This document shows positions 25,685-41,500 of a stretch of 64,000 nt of DNA, one piece after another. A model generated the notes under the pieces. The model was not told the origin of the DNA, did not search any database, and saw only the letters and a program-made list of their open reading frames with translations. The translations under genes were made by a program, and so were the position numbers. Location: NCBI GenBank assembly GCA_034508935.3, contig CM067444.1, positions 81,788,743 to 81,852,742 of the forward strand, written 5' to 3'. Position 1 is the first letter of the stretch. Each line of letters opens with the position of its first letter. Origin of the DNA: Berghia stephanieae. Lineage: Eukaryota; Mollusca; Gastropoda; Nudibranchia; Aeolidiidae.

Positions 25685-28600
25685 TTACTTCTTGGCTCCT
25701 CCGTCCGTTTTCAAGTTAAGGGTGTGAATAAAAGAAACAATTTGCGAATGCTTTTCTAGCTCTGACTCCAATTCTTTAACTTGCTTCGTCGTGTCATTCA
25801 ATTTGGTAGTTTGTTCTTGGTTGACTTGGTCAAGCATATTTACCTGTTAGAGACACAGTGACGAAAATATATTTATAATTTACACACCATCCCTAATATA
25901 TAATTTTAAAACTGAAGACCAAAGTATAGGTAAATAAAAATATTTTTAAAAATTACAAATAGTGAAATAATTTGCATCCAAATGCATTTTCTTGGCTGTT
26001 GCCAAAACATTTAGGAAAATTAACATAAGATCTTAATAAACACTTGGAAAGCTTCAATTTTGTCTCTTTCCTTAAACTTAAGCATCAAAAGAACAACAAT
26101 ACAAAATAAGAGAAATAAAAACTGTATGATAGTTATCCAAGTGCAAATCAGTGGAATCTGATTCTCCACTCATGCTATCATGACACGTGTTAAGTCATCT
26201 ACTTGCTATTTTCAGGACAGGAAGCTAAAAAATGATGTGAAAAGGTCTTGAAACACTGTAACCAATAAACCACTTACTGTTTGTTGCAATTGTTTGCATT
26301 CCTTCTCACTGTGACTAAGATTATTTCTTAATTCTTCAACATATGTTTCCATCTCTTCTTTCTCTTTCTCCAGTTCTGTCCTCTCTTTTTCTGTATTATT
26401 GTATTTCAACTGAAGAGCCTCTAATGCTGTCGTCATTTCTGTAGGGATAAAAAGGTCAAGAAGTCAGCAACAAACTAGCTTACTTTTATACGATATCAAA
26501 CACAAGGTATTTCCACTCAAAGTCAAGTCACTTGATGCAAATTCAGGCTTGATTACAACACTCTTTGCTGAAGTTGTCTGAGTGCTTGGTCTGTACGTAT
26601 TGATTGGAGTGGTGGATATCTCATACGGTAGAATCACATTCTACCCGGCCAGGCGGTGTTGTCGTACCAATAAGTTGCAGGTTCGAGCCCCCATCGCCGC
26701 GGCAAAATTTTTATTCTCTATTGTCTTCTGGCATTTTCCTACTTACTTCATTTCTTGTTAAGTATTGATTGCATACTTTGCTCACACACACACAAAGACA
26801 AATGCTGGCTGTCATTGTTTTACAGTTGATATAGTAAACATGATGTACGGTACCATCAGTCTACTATTTGCTTAATTCTTTAGTTGCTACAGTCGCCTTA
26901 GAGCGTCAAAAAAAAACACCAAGTCTGCCATGTTGCCACAGTTGTACGCAACGAGTAAATGATCGCCAATGACAGTCTGATAAATTAATTTACGAGCACA
27001 TGACAAACTGCTCGACTGCCGTGTGTTGCACTAATGGCTATCAAGCCTTCTTATCGTGTACAGTGGCGTGAAGACACATTTTTTACAAGAATTATTTAGT
27101 TTTTCAATGGAAATGCTTTGTTTACAATTGTACAATAGATTCAGACAGTGATGACGACAATGTTTATAGACAAGATTCTGACTCGGGGGGGGGGGGGGGG
27201 ACACTAAAAATTGAGATTGATGAATGCAGATGTTGAATCAGAACAGAAATGGTTTCAGTGATGGTGAGGGGGGCTGGAGCTAAGATTTGGGTAAACAAAA
27301 GGGGGTGTGACATAAATGCAACAGGTGATAGCAATCAGTGGATTTGAAATGTTTTAACACATGTGGAGATATATAATCCTACTAAATGGCTTATTGACTT
27401 TAATGAGAGTTCGGGAGACATGAATATTGGATTCAGTGAAGAGGAAAATTCAATACATAGTAAAATATTTTCAACATTACTTTCCGGATGCTTAGGCAGA
27501 AAAAATTTCGATATATATTTTTTCGGAACAGCACAAAGAGAAAAAAAACACAGTAAATGAAAATATTTTTTCTGTACTCTATTTTCAAACACTAATCAAC
27601 AATATCCAACAATAAAAATCCATTTATATAGATTTATAGTGGAGAAAAATGTCAAAATGTATTAAAAAATCGCAAAAAATGAATATTAATTAGGTTTCCA
27701 AGATGGCCTCCAAAATCACGTAACCTTATTTGCATATCTTATTACGTCACAACGTACCAATGTGTATTCATATACAGCCATGAAAATTTGAGGTAGGTGT
27801 GATGATTCGTTTATTTTTAGTGATTTTTTTTTTCCTGAGAGCACTGAATTTTAATTTTTTGCCAAAAAGGCTTGGCAACTAGGATTTATTTCGGTGGCAG
27901 AATGCCTGGCAACTAAAGAGTTAAGAGACCACACTGTCAACTGGTACTACAGATACTTCCCACTGTTTCCCTTGAAAACTGATCATCAAATTTAAAAGTC
28001 CTAAAGTGGTGATTCTAGCAGACTTGCAGTTATTTGTACAACATAACTTTAGGCAATCTAAGTTGAGCTTTAAAATTAAAAAAAATCTTTTGACATTAAA
28101 TATTTAAGTAAAATACTGACCAGTTCGACCTACCATCAATGGCACCAACAAAAACTATGTGACTATAATGTTTATTGTCTGATTGAGAGAATTTATTTAG
28201 AACCAATCACTTAACCGGCGGTCTAAAAACAAACAATGGCAAAGAGCTTGGTGACAATCTCATTCATTCTAAAGATGCTCTAAATTGTTTCACAGTGCAG
28301 TTATTGCAAAATACCATCTTCAGCTGAAAAAGTGCTACGAGTAAACCTTTGATAAATGAAAACTGAATATAACATAGGATCACAAGCTATAATTTCTGTC
28401 AAGAGATCAAATGAAAATGAAAATTTAACCGTATGGTACCATATTTTCATTATAGTTTTCTGTTCCTATGTTTTCATTTCCTGTTTCTTTCTTCTTTGTT
28501 TTTTCAGTACCTTTAATTGTTTGTTTCTTTATTTTTATACTTAGTTCTTTATTTGTATATTAATAATAATAATGACGATGATGATGTAAGGTCATAGGTT

Positions 28601-31600
28601 TTGCATTTTAAGTTTGATTTTTCCCCCATTGAAATTCTGCTTTATACTGGCATATTGACACATGAGTAATTAAAATAAGAGATTAATACAGAGAAGAAAA
28701 AAATTCATACTTAATAGTGAGGCATCCTTTTCTTTGAGATGTTTTGACAAAGTCTTGCGCTCCTCATCTAGTTGTTTGCTTTGACTGCAAGACCTGATTA
28801 TGGATGACATATGAATGACGTGATAAGTTAAATGAAGAGTACACATATTTATTATTATTTCTAAAAACATAAAATCTAACACTATAAATTAAAAAACATG
28901 AAAAGATCAATCATATTTAATTCTTTGAGTATCATAAATATGCTACCACATAAAATAATTTTTAAAAAACATGAACATTTATATAACGCATTTCAAGATC
29001 ACAATGTTTTATTTATATCCCCTAAGCGGGCCAGGTGAAGCCATATTTCCATTTCATTCAGTACCATTTGCCTGATAGACATCCGTTTTGTGCTAACACT
29101 CTTATATTATTCATCTTTGCCTATACAACCAAGCAGTTATTCACACCTGAGTTTATTGGCATAATGTGTGTGAAGTGCCTTACCCAAGGACACAACATCA
29201 GGACGAGAATTTTCCATAATCCTCATCACCCATCTAGCCATTGAGCATGCTTATCATAGCTTGGCTTTTGTAACAAGACAAGACTATGTACTACTGACCA
29301 CCGAGCCACACATATATTTTGTCATCAGAATGCTAAAAAAATTCAACATAAAACCCCTTAAATTTATGGAAATTAAGACTATACTTACAATTTGTATTGT
29401 TCATTCAATTTTTCATGAGCCTTTTGAAGATCGTCTTTCATTACACCAATCGATTTTATCTCCTGCTTGCATGCCACAAGTTTTTCTTCAAGTTCTGAAC
29501 ATCTAAGAAGAAAATCATAGTGAAGACTCATATTTAAAAATTATTTGAATTGTAAAAGTATCTTTGTAAAATAGTTATATTTATAGAATATTTTTCAAAA
29601 TACAGAATAATTCATGGGTGTCCCAATATCCTGTAGGTAGCACACTCATTTCACACACAAAGGGAAAGAGTTTGAATCTAGAAGTCGAGATTTTTTTTCT
29701 GATCTCCCCCTGTCCACCCAGCAGTTGATTGAGTGGCGGGGTCTGTTAGATCTGGTGGGAAGTACTTGGCAATACACTTGTATCTTATCTAAAAGGTAGC
29801 AAGAAATTGTTATTGACCATTTCATGCTATTGAAACCAGGATAATCCAGCTCCACAGGTCTCATGGCTCTGAAGGACAACTAAAGAACCATTCATGGTTT
29901 GAATAAAAAGTCAAAGCCATGCTAAACAACATCGACTTCAAATAGAGTTAAGAAGGTAACTGGACGTTATAAACATGAACAGGGTTAAATACATGGTGTT
30001 GCATAAAATAGAGAAAAGCAGGTAAAAAGTTTAGCGGGTATTTTCCTATCTCTGGATCCAGATAACTCGATAGAGCACTCACTTCACAAGCAAAGGGATC
30101 AGTATTGATCCCAAGTGAAGATTTTTATCTAAACTCCCATTCACCCCGCAGTAATTTTGGGTAGCTTGGTTTGTTAGATCTGACAAAAGTACTTTGCAAT
30201 AGATAGACCTGTAATTGAGCTCTATAAAAATTGACTGAAACTCTTCGACAAACTGAAGATTCAATTATTTTTTTAAAAATAAGGGCATCATTGGAGAGGA
30301 GAGTGATAAATACAATACATTAAAATAGTGGGTGTTATTTCTTACTGGAAATATGTGATGTAGAAGGAATGCTTAATAAGCATGTCATTCATATAGGTAA
30401 AGATGACTTCATCAAAGTCATATTCCTGCCTCTGGAATTTTTTTGACATAGTCAGAAAAATAATCACCATTATCATCTTTAACTTCTAGCCATGACCAAT
30501 CTATTCCTCACATCTTTATCGATGCTCGACAAGTCTGAATTGTGATCCACGAACAGCTCAACCATTGTGAGAACATTAGAATAATGTAGCAATGAGCAAA
30601 CTTGATTTTCAATCAGTAAATGACAGAAAAAAAAAATTAAATAAATATGACTTCTGGCTAATACACTGAATTATTAAGTAGAAGTGAATTATCAAGAAGA
30701 AACTTCGGCAGGCGTAGCGGAAAATTTCAAAGAATCGAAATGAAGGTAAATCGCCACAAAACAGCAAGCTCGCTTGGGCTTGAGCAAAACAATGGCAGAA
30801 AACGTCCTGATTTGCACGGGAATTAATTAGGCTACTTACCATTGTTCCTTATAATCAGGTACTCAATCAGTGAAGAAACGGTCAACCAGTTTGTTTACAA
30901 CGTGAGGCAATCGAAATGTGCTTGTAGCAATCTATCCTAACTTTCGATTTGAAGGTGTCTACATAACGGACTTCCGGCATTCGCAATTTACTTTATCATA
31001 CTTTTGAGACTCGCCAGGTAAATGTGGTCAATTTTGGCTTAGATGAAACAGTGAAATTTATCGCTCGGTGGCTCAGTTAAAATTGGCTACAGTTGGGATC
31101 ATGACGGGTTTGGAAAGTGAAAAAATAATTTAACGAAGGATGTGTGAAAATATCCAGGGATGTGTTCAGACACGCCTTTTATAAAAACCGTCGCTTAGTC
31201 TTGGCAATATATACATCGTTAATATAAACGGTCCCCATGAGCTATGCGTAGCGCTGTGGAACACTCCTAATTACTTTACGGTCATTCGACTATGATTTGT
31301 GAATTCTTTCTTTCAGTTAATTGACTGAGAATTTACATGTCTAAATAGACGAGCATCCTATCCAAATGGTAGCAAGCAATTGCTATTGTCCAGTTAATGT
31401 TATGGACCCGTAAACTCTAATTCCATAAGTCTTAAGGCTCTGAAGGACTACTTTTTTTTCTGCTCTCTCTCTCGCTTTTCCTGCAACCCATTACTTGACA
31501 GAACACCTGATTGCAGCCCGATTGCAACCGGCTATTCTCCATATCTAGTGCTTTGTTTTGAAGTCCTTTTTGGTCAGGAATATACATTACTAGATAAAAA

Positions 31601-34600
31601 AAATGAGAATTTATGAAAGTACGAGAAGAATGAAAGTGAAAGTAACTCTTTACCGCATCCGATTTTGACAATTATTTCAGAGATTACGATTTTTTTAAAT
31701 TTAGTCCAAAAAATGAAGTGAAAAACAAAACAAAAATAATTTGATTTCCTAAATTCTCTGGTTCTTGAGACCATGTCAGACGATGGTGACGATGTTGGTA
31801 GTGATTCTGGTGATGAATCGGACATTGAATTAATTTTGAAATGGAAGACACATCGTTAGAACCCGATATTGATGAAAATAGTGATCCAGAACCATCCCCA
31901 GAGTGGTCAGACTCAGACATCCTAAACAATGTCCAACTAGAGGATTCGGCATTTTTTCGGGCCAAACATATATGTTTCTTGGTATCAAAATGTAGATAAA
32001 TTGTTCCTCTATCTAACATAATTTAAAATATGAAAATCCCAGTAATGAGATGGCACACATTTTTTTGATGTGTGGAAAATTTTCCAGCAAGAGTTATCTC
32101 CCTGTCCTTGGTTGTTGGGATCAAACTTCCTGAGATCGGGCTGTCAAGCAATGGGTTAAAAATTGTGTATATAAACATTTTACATATCATAATCAACAAT
32201 TTGAAATTAAACCACTTACTTGTCAACAATCTCTGAATTTTCTTTTACAAGGGAGTCAATTTTCTCAGATTTTTCCTCAACTCTGATTATTTTTTTTAAA
32301 AGAGGAGAAAACGGGGAAAATTAGTAGTTTTAAAAAAAAGGAAAAAAAAAAAGTTATATCTATATGGAAACAATGTAAAGTTAGTCTGATAAATTTAAGG
32401 TGTAATTTGATTATATAATTGTCTTAAACCCTTTGGAAATAAAACAGAAGATAACTATATCTAAAGATTGGTATCAATTTACACTGAAATTGAACAAGAA
32501 AACAGGTATTTTCATCTTTTAGTTAAAATAATCTATTTAAAAACCCAAAACATATTTTTTTAAATCCACTTCAAAGGGTTTTACAGCAGCTCCCATGCCA
32601 ACCAACAGCTACACTTTACATGTAGGACGAGACATGACACCTGTGAAGTGGTATTACATTTTTTTTTTTGACAGAGTCGATGTTCATTGGACATTTCCTC
32701 CTTAATATTAAATGAGTAAAAGGAATTAATAGATGCATGATAACAACAAGTCTCAAATCAACTGAACTGTCATGAACACAATATGCAAAAGAAATTTAAA
32801 TTCATGACACTCGTGTATCTTTCTGTAACGACATAGTACAAACATAGTTTTAAAATATTTTTTATTACTAATGATATTAGTATTAGTCTGAAGTGACTAA
32901 GCGCAGATGAAGATTTTCTGTAACTAACAACATTTTATCATACGATGTTCCTAAGAGACAGGGAGTGCCTAAAAGTTAGCAAATTCGTATATCCAACATT
33001 CACACTAACACTCAACACATGCAAACCACAATGTGCTCAACTCTACACTCCCAAGACATATTCATATACAACCAAACAATTACAATACATGTTACACTTA
33101 TAACTGGACATTGCTTCCATGAATAAGGCACTCTTTTTCTAATCAATATTTGGAAATTTGCAGAATGAATTTGAAAGTTCAACCCACATAACTTACAATA
33201 GGAGATAACATAACTTTGCAAAAAATAGGGCAGCGTGGCTCAGCAGTACGGTCTTTGCTTCATACCCGAAAGGTACTGAGCTTGAATACCCACCACACTG
33301 TGTGGCCTTGAGCAAGTCACCTTGCCCTAGCCCAGTTTTCTGAGCTGCACTGCGACTGACACCTCAGTTTTTCCAGTCTTCCTTAGGAATAGACCCTAAA
33401 GACAAATTTCCCCTATGAGATTAATAAAGGGAATGTTATTTATTTATTTTAATTTATTTCTGTTTTGAGCTAAATCTGCACTGATGGTGACAAAAAGTGA
33501 AAAATGAGGAACATTTTAGATGATTGACTAGAAGCCCCATTTTTACAGCATTAGCCCCACCTTTAGAACAATTGAGATAATAAATTATCATTGATATTCT
33601 AGCTAACTTCTGGAGAGTGGGAAATACGCTTCAACAGTCGTAACGTCACTTCCCTTGTAATGATGCATGTAACTTAGTAACTGGCTCTAAACTATTGGAA
33701 CAATGGCGGAGGCCTTACAAAATATTTCTCCGACAAGCATAAAAGCGTATCCAAAGGAAAAAAACATTATAAATCTGATCATGTTTTGACTTTTACACAT
33801 TCTGATCATAAGACATATGAAAAGTTCTAGCCAACATGAAGAATAAAAAGTACAGATTTTCTTTGTTTAGAACCACGATGGCCGCCATTGCTGGGTGACA
33901 TGACATCAGACTATTGAATCCAATTGCAACTGTATGTTCCACCAAACATCAACTCTCTCAGTGCCAATGATTGATTGGGGGGAGGAAGGAATTTTTTAAA
34001 ATTTTTAAATGAAGAAATTCCTCCTTTGACTCCAAAATCGCGGATTTTCAAAGATCTGAGGAAAACCATCAGCACTGCTAATTAGTTTGTCTACCTAATA
34101 GCAATAAATCAAAAGCCCTGTAACATGAATTCAACTGACTGTTTATCAAATTGTGACTGCAACTTTTCTGTCGACATTCTCATATCATTCATCTGATTCA
34201 CCATCTGTTCGTGTCTCTTGTAGGATTCTTTCAATAGATTTTGAAGCTTTTTTGTCTGCAAAGAAGAGAAATTATGTATGGTTAGAAGTTGATACCATTT
34301 CATAATTAGTATCAATGGATGATAAAAAATTAATGAAAATCTACAAAATGAAGTGAGTAACCCAATGCCTGAGCCAGGTTTTATGTTGGAGTAAATCAAG
34401 TACTGAATATTGACTTTTAGGCCTAATGATTCAATTTTATTTAAATTAATATGCCCCTTTAAGAAAAATGAATGTTGTCTCTCAAACTACTTGGTTATCA
34501 AATTTTGTAATTCTAGCCGTTTTCGAAATCTGGCTCAGCGTGACATAATATTGGATTGAGACAGTGGATGATACGTGAGCTGTCATAAGAGCACTTACCT

Positions 34601-37600
34601 CAGCCCCATGTGTAACCTGTCTACCCCTTAGTTGAGATATCACTCTGTCTGCTTGTGTTAATGCTAAAGATTTTGCTTCTAGAAGGTCATTTTGGTGTTC
34701 CAGTTGTATCTGAAAAGTCAGTCATAATAACTAAATTAAAAAAAACAAAACAAAAATACTTATATGGTGACAAAATAGCTTAATGAAAAACAATAACAAA
34801 ACAAACTGACCCATTTGATAAACCAATCCATGGGCATCAAAAGGGTACAGATTTATCATGTCAGGCATAATCAATCGTTGGATCTTATCACATAGCACGA
34901 TGGCAATATATAGATAAATGAAATGAAATTACCTTTATTCATTCCAAAGAGGAAATAAAACATTTCTGAAAATAATTACTGAATATTAGTGATAATACAC
35001 CAACAGACGATCTCTGATATCATATTGGAATTATTAAATTGACACAATGTTATCAAGCATAAAAAGCTAATTCAATATATTCAAAGAATAATTCTCATGC
35101 TATAGACCTAATTATATCAGTACTACATCATGTAATTTCATTTTCACCAAGCAGTAACTTAGTTCTTTTACAATACATTCATTACCTGCTGCGCTCTGAT
35201 ACGATGTTCAAATACATCAATAACTTCAGCTGTCTTAATGTCTTTTTTGCCCTGAAATACAGAATTATTTAATCAAAACATATGATAGTACATAAATGCA
35301 ACCATAATTGGCTAAAACTCATAACTTAATAGCAATCCACTTGTGCAAACCACCATTATTCTTCAACACCCTTTAATTTAATATTTGCTAATATAATATC
35401 TCAACCACTAATGCTACAAACCCACAGCTGTCATAATGCAGTAAAACAGTTTTTTCACAAAGCCAAAAGTAAAATATTTTTCAATTACAAAAATTATCAT
35501 GGATTAAACTTTATTTTATTTTTTAAAAACGGGAATATTAGAATCAAAATCATTCAAGTATCAATCTTGCTCAGACATTAGGAAAGGTAGGAAGCTCTGA
35601 AAAAAACCTACCAGAAAACTTTTTGCAACCATCTTTGAGATCATTTAAAAGGAGATTCACGACTTCATAGCAGCCACTAATCATATCAGTGGTGACTGAA
35701 TCGGTGGCACCCTATTCAGAGCTTAGCAAGCAATTAGACGATTTTCAATTACACTTTTTCAATTTTATTTCTGACAGACAAGCATAGAAAATCACGCATG
35801 TACATACCTCAATATTGGTCTCCATTTTTTCAATGAGCTTTTGGAGAGATGCCTCATCTTTTTGCAGCCTGCTGTCCAAGCTGCTGTCTTGATTAGACCA
35901 AGGCTCATTGGTGTCCACTGTGCTGGATAGGAAAGAAGAAGGGTGTTTGTTTTCCTTGCTTTCCAGGACAGATGCATTTCTCTTCCTAAGGTTGTAACTG
36001 GATTCCAAATCAGCTCTTCTTGGTTCGGCAGGTCGAGACTTTGCCTTGTTTAGACAAGCTATGGCTCCACAGAGGCTGGAATAAAAAGAAAAATGTTTTT
36101 CAGGCACGTGAGTCAAAATAGAATTGGCAGATTAATTTTGATTGATACTTATAAGCTAAAATTTATGTTACAGCTTTATTGCCTGGATTGAAATTTTAAA
36201 AAAACATAAATGAAATCTAGAGGAAAATCAAAAGATGTTATGTATCAGGATGACAAAGCAAATTTCCTTATAAAAATGTAAACCATATAAACACAGAATA
36301 ATTTTTAAAACTTGTTAAAAAATGAGAGTAAAATGAAAGAATAAAATTTCATTTGAGCATAAAAGTCCGGCATAAGACTCTTAAATAGCAAAAATAGTTC
36401 ACCTTTAAAATAATGCTTAATTTTGTGTAAATTATAACATAACGTATGAAAAGATACTCTCTATAGAAAGATTAAAATTGTAGTAATCAGTAATAGACAA
36501 ATAGATCTACTGCACAGTTTCTTGTTTACGATGCAAGTATAAAAAAATCAGAGAAAAGTTAGAGTGTATGGGTAAATGTTATGTAGTTTTGTTACTCGTG
36601 TTGATGTATTGTTTAGTTTATCTATATTTAGTAGTTTAAATGGCAGAGAAAGATCTAAAAGATCTAATATTTATTTGTTTATTATTTTTTTATTTGCTAT
36701 TACTCCTATGTACCCTATATGAGAAATAAGCAGCATATTCCGACTATAAAGAAATTTTGAGGTGAATTTAAATTGGGAAGGCCTACTCTAAATCAGGATG
36801 GCTCTCCTGAACTCCAAGAGCAAAAGTAAGCAATTTGATGCTGATGGCAACCAAGTCTTGATCCGTGGATGTCAAACCCAAGGCTTGGAAGTCCATTAAG
36901 CGTGGATTCTGTCGAGTTTGGAAAAAAAATTTTAAGACATTAAAATCATACAAAAGTGCCACAAAGTTAGAAAACCAAATGACAAAGAAAGGTGAAATGT
37001 CTCTCCTGTATTCAAACTGAGGAAATAAATAAAAACTTGAGCTTTTATATATAGAGAGCAATATCCACTAAATTTGCTTGAAGCACTTAAAAAGGGTATT
37101 GTCGGTTTGTCTACTTATTGTATAGTAGGTCCTTGGTTCGAGTCCTGTGGGTGGCTTAAAGTTGAGACTTTAAAAACAAAAAAAACGAAAAAAAGCTCTT
37201 TATTCGCATTCTCTCCACCATACTCAGGTGTAAAATAATTACCTTCCAAGTAACATCATTGTCTCTATCAAAAAAAGAAAAATCGTGAAATCAGGTATTA
37301 GGTCTAATCCTACCTATTGAGTGTTGATGTTGATTTGGGACATATTGCACAATCAGAAAATAGAAATAACTGTTTTGTTTTGTTTTTAAGGGTTTTACGG
37401 TGCTTGCAACACATTTAGGTCATATCAGCGCCAGTAAAAAGGGAGAATATGGGATTGTAAAAAGTTCTAGAATTACAATTAAAGCACCCAAGAAAAGGTA
37501 AGACAAAGGGGAATGGTACAAATAAGGAATTGGTGTAGATTCCAAGAGCATACCACCAATGTACTTAGTTTGAGATCACCTATAAGTCTCATCCAGATGC

Positions 37601-38316
37601 GAGCGCGTGTCCCCACTAAGAGGAATACACTCAAATGCTTACATTATAAATTCAAAACAACAAATATAATAATAATAATAATAATACATAACAGAGAGAT
37701 GATTTACAAGGAAAAAAATATCATCTCCCAAAACAAAAACAATACATTTGACTGTTTCCCTCTCAGCTGGGCCAGGCCCAGGACAAAACCAAGTAATCTC
37801 ATTCCAAGACAAAGACAGAAAGCAAGTTGGAAAACAGATAGAGGGGCATAGAAGACACAGTAAGTACCTCCCTGCCCACTATGGGAGGTCGGGAACCCCA
37901 CCCAGATAGAAATATCTATGAGCATTGGAAAAAGGAGACTATTCATTTAGAATGTTGCATGACCACTAACTTATATTGAACTTGGATAACTAATAGGTTA
38001 AACTGATAACGAACCTGTAGAACAAGATCCATATAATCAGAGAGTCCTGGCACAAACTTTCTCATTAACAAGGCAAAGTCAAGAAGTGCTAGCACACATT
38101 CTGTACTTTCATCCCTGGCGAAGTGTTCAGAAAAATAATAAATAATTAAATATTTAAGCATTATTGTACTAATTTACAAGAGCAGGAAATAATAATGAGA
38201 GAGTGGGGAGTTGGGGGGTGGAACGAAAATAATCATAACCTTGTTTCCCTCTTTGATCAACAGAACTTTATTAATACTGTATTGGTTAGTGTATATTTAT
38301 GCATAAAAAATTGCAT

Positions 38317-38380
<64 letters not shown>

Positions 38381-38410
38381 TGCTGATAATAATACTAATA
38401 ATGCAATGAT

Positions 38411-38443
<33 letters not shown>

Positions 38444-38488
38444 TATAATAATAATAATGATAGTAATAATAATAATAATGATATAATA

Positions 38489-38567
<79 letters not shown>

Positions 38568-41500
38568 TATTATTATTATTATTAATATGATTATCATAAT
38601 TACAATAATCAAATAATAATATAAAGTGTCTATATAGCGTTTACTACTACCAGATTGTAATAAACTTATTCAGGCAATAACCAAAACTTAAACCCCATTA
38701 AACAAATAACAAAAATTAATGAACCTACAGCATATTTCATTCCAAACATAGCGATGAAAAAACATAGCTGGCCTAAAATGAAATCTCAAACAATATATAT
38801 TACAATTGCAGTAGTGTCTTATTAATAATTCTGTGAATCAAATTTTTAATCAAGCAATCAAAACCAGGGAGAGAAATCCTCACCTTTTCCCTTTATCAGG
38901 ATTGAATTCTGACATGGCCTCTGCATATGTTAGATAATTCAAGGACAAATGATAATCAATTGCTGTAGATAACATATCGGTGGATAATAATTCTCCCAGA
39001 GCATTCTTGGTTTTTGGGTCTGAGCACATCACTGAAATGAAGAAGTATCTTTTTTTTTTATTAAGCCATTTTAACATTCGTTTTGGGGGGCAAGGGAGGA
39101 GGGGGGGGGGGGGGGGGGAGAAAGAGGAGAGGGGTGTTGTTACCTTTTGCTGATTGGGAATTTTGACATTACATTCAGCCTTGATAAAATTACTTAGAAC
39201 GCTTTTGATGCTGATTGATAGGAATGTGAAGTGATTGAGTCTTAAAATTTGGGAAAGGGGGAAGGGGGGGGGGGGGGGGAGCATTTACCATTTGTCAACT
39301 AAGATTTTAATTCTTCGAGTTCAGCTTTTAATAAAACACCCACATCATTGACAAAACACATTTGATACTGACTGAGAGGTGTGTGACTCATTATTTAAAA
39401 ATTGGTCTCGAACCATCAGATATAAATATTCCAGCATAAAAGAAAACACAAAGATAAATAACAAAATATACAGAAAAAAACAAGATACTCTTACATAAAC
39501 AAAACAATACATAAAATAATTAAGAAACTTTTTATTTTAAATATGAAAAACAGAGAGAAAAGAAAAGAAAATATAGAAAATAATGAAGGACAAACAGAAA
39601 AACAACTCGTGATCAATATATCTTTTGAAAGAAGAAAAATAAATGTCATCATGACTTACCAATAAGAAGTTTGACTAATTTTGTGATTTTTAGTGTCGAC
39701 ATGCCAAGCTGTTTTTCTGATGACTGTGTTTGGCAATTCAGACCATTGCAACTTTTCCCAAAAAGAGAAATCAATGTCGGGGTTATAATGTGTACAGGGA
39801 ATGATGAATCAGCATCACACAAGCAATCCTATGGCAAAAACAAAAGAAGAAAAAGAAAAAAGTAAATGCTGTCACGAAAATGTTTGGAAATTCAAAAAGA
39901 TAATAGATAAGAAGATAAAACTGAACCAACATTTATATCTATGTACGATAAATGGAAAGAACATCAAGAAATTAATAAGGAGCCATGGTGTTTTAAAACT
40001 AAACCTCAACAATTATTTTTAAAATTTTATTCTTATGACTCAATTAGCCTAATAATAATAATAATAATAATAATAATATAATAACAATATAGTTAATAAT
40101 AAAACATTTTAAAAAACATACAAAAAAAAACCCCAATAATAAAATAATAATATATGATTTTTATATAGTGCCTTACACCATATCTTAAAATGCTAAAAGC
40201 GCTTAACAGTAACGTAACAACTTTCACTCTAATGTACAACTACTCAAACATGCAGTATGAAACAAAGCAATATAATTAAACAGTGTTACATATGAAAAGA
40301 AACATTTTAAGATGTTTTTAAAAAGAATTCTGCATGATTTAAAAGAAACAATCTAGCTGTTAAAGGGTTAAACATATAAGAGGGCTTATCGAGTACCAAG
40401 AATTAGTAGATATCAATTTTGTTTCTAAGAGATACAGCACCAAAAAAAAGTATATGACATACCTGGATAGAGTCTGATAAGAACTCGAGAGCCAATATGC
40501 TGATATTGTTAGTGGAAGTTGATTCATGACAAGACCAATGTAAACAACACAAAAGAGGCTCTGTGTCAGAGGTCAGAGGTTTCTTTATGACCTCCACCAT
40601 AATTTGTGTAGTCATTTGGCTTTGGGCTGTAACACTGAAGAGTCTTTGATTGACGGTTTTTCTTATAAAAGGTATGGTGCAAATGGATAGGAGTAGCTGG
40701 AAAACCTGAGGAAAAGAAAAATAATATATGCAACAGTATAAATAAAACTAAAAATTACAATTTTAGTTCTCTGTCACAAGTCTGATTAACTGGGTCAATA
40801 TTTCTAGCCATCAAACCATAATAAAACTACTATCGGGTGCAGTTTGTGTTCTTGTGGTATGACACTCTTCTTCCCACCTGTAGGTCCCTGGTTTGTATCC
40901 TGGTTTAGGCAGTGCAAAATGAGTCCTTGGAAAAGATTTCACTATACTCACATTCTGTCACTATATCTGGGAGTAAAATGAGTACCTGTTCAATAACAGC
41001 ATTGTCTCTGTCGAAAACAATATTGTGAAAGTGCCTTCTTCTTCAACCGTCATGTCTTGTCCTCAATGTTAAGTTTTGCTGTTGACATAGGATCCCTTTT
41101 AAAGCGCTTTGACTTTCAATACATTAAGTGAATATTGCACGTTGATGGGAGTTGTTAAAATCATTCTAAATGGATCAGATACTACAGTTATCCCGGCTAT
41201 CAAATTTATATTACAAGGAATTTTGTAAACTTAAACATAATTTATAGTCAGGTGAAATAAAAATAAATTATATGTATAAGTATAATAAAGTTGTTAAACA
41301 TTGACGTCAGTAATAAAATACGTAATTATGATGTAATGTGAGAAGAATTAAAACAGACCTGTGCAATAGAATCACTTGCACTTGAAGCCAACAGGAGTAG
41401 GATATCATTCAAACATTTGCTTAAGTATCTGTACCTGAAAACAAATATTGTACTTATAATTTAATTTCCCACATAGGGTAGAGGAGATTGTACAATGCAT

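Larger units (their letters stand above)
25685..35251 (-). other. CIP2A: CIP2A coiled-coil half (exons 15-22)
   Basis: Residues about 656-942. Exon 15-16 reads IKTAEVIDVFEHRI and LLEAKSLALTQADRVI, close to human ISDIMDVYEMKL and LLETKALALAQADRLI. Exons 17-21 are Lys/Glu-rich heptads (ERTELEKEKEEMETYVEEL). The last exon ends ELEKHSQIVSFIHTLN, matching human ELNKHSHMIAMIHSLS, then a short GGAKK tail. In human this half forms the long dimeric coiled coil. Human comparisons are from memory, not an alignment. Confidence 0.92.

Noticed and set aside
26605-26700. Candidate tRNA gene
   Set aside because: It has A- and B-box-like sequences, but the arms do not close into a cloverleaf and the body recurs at 44.3 kb, so it is a SINE head.
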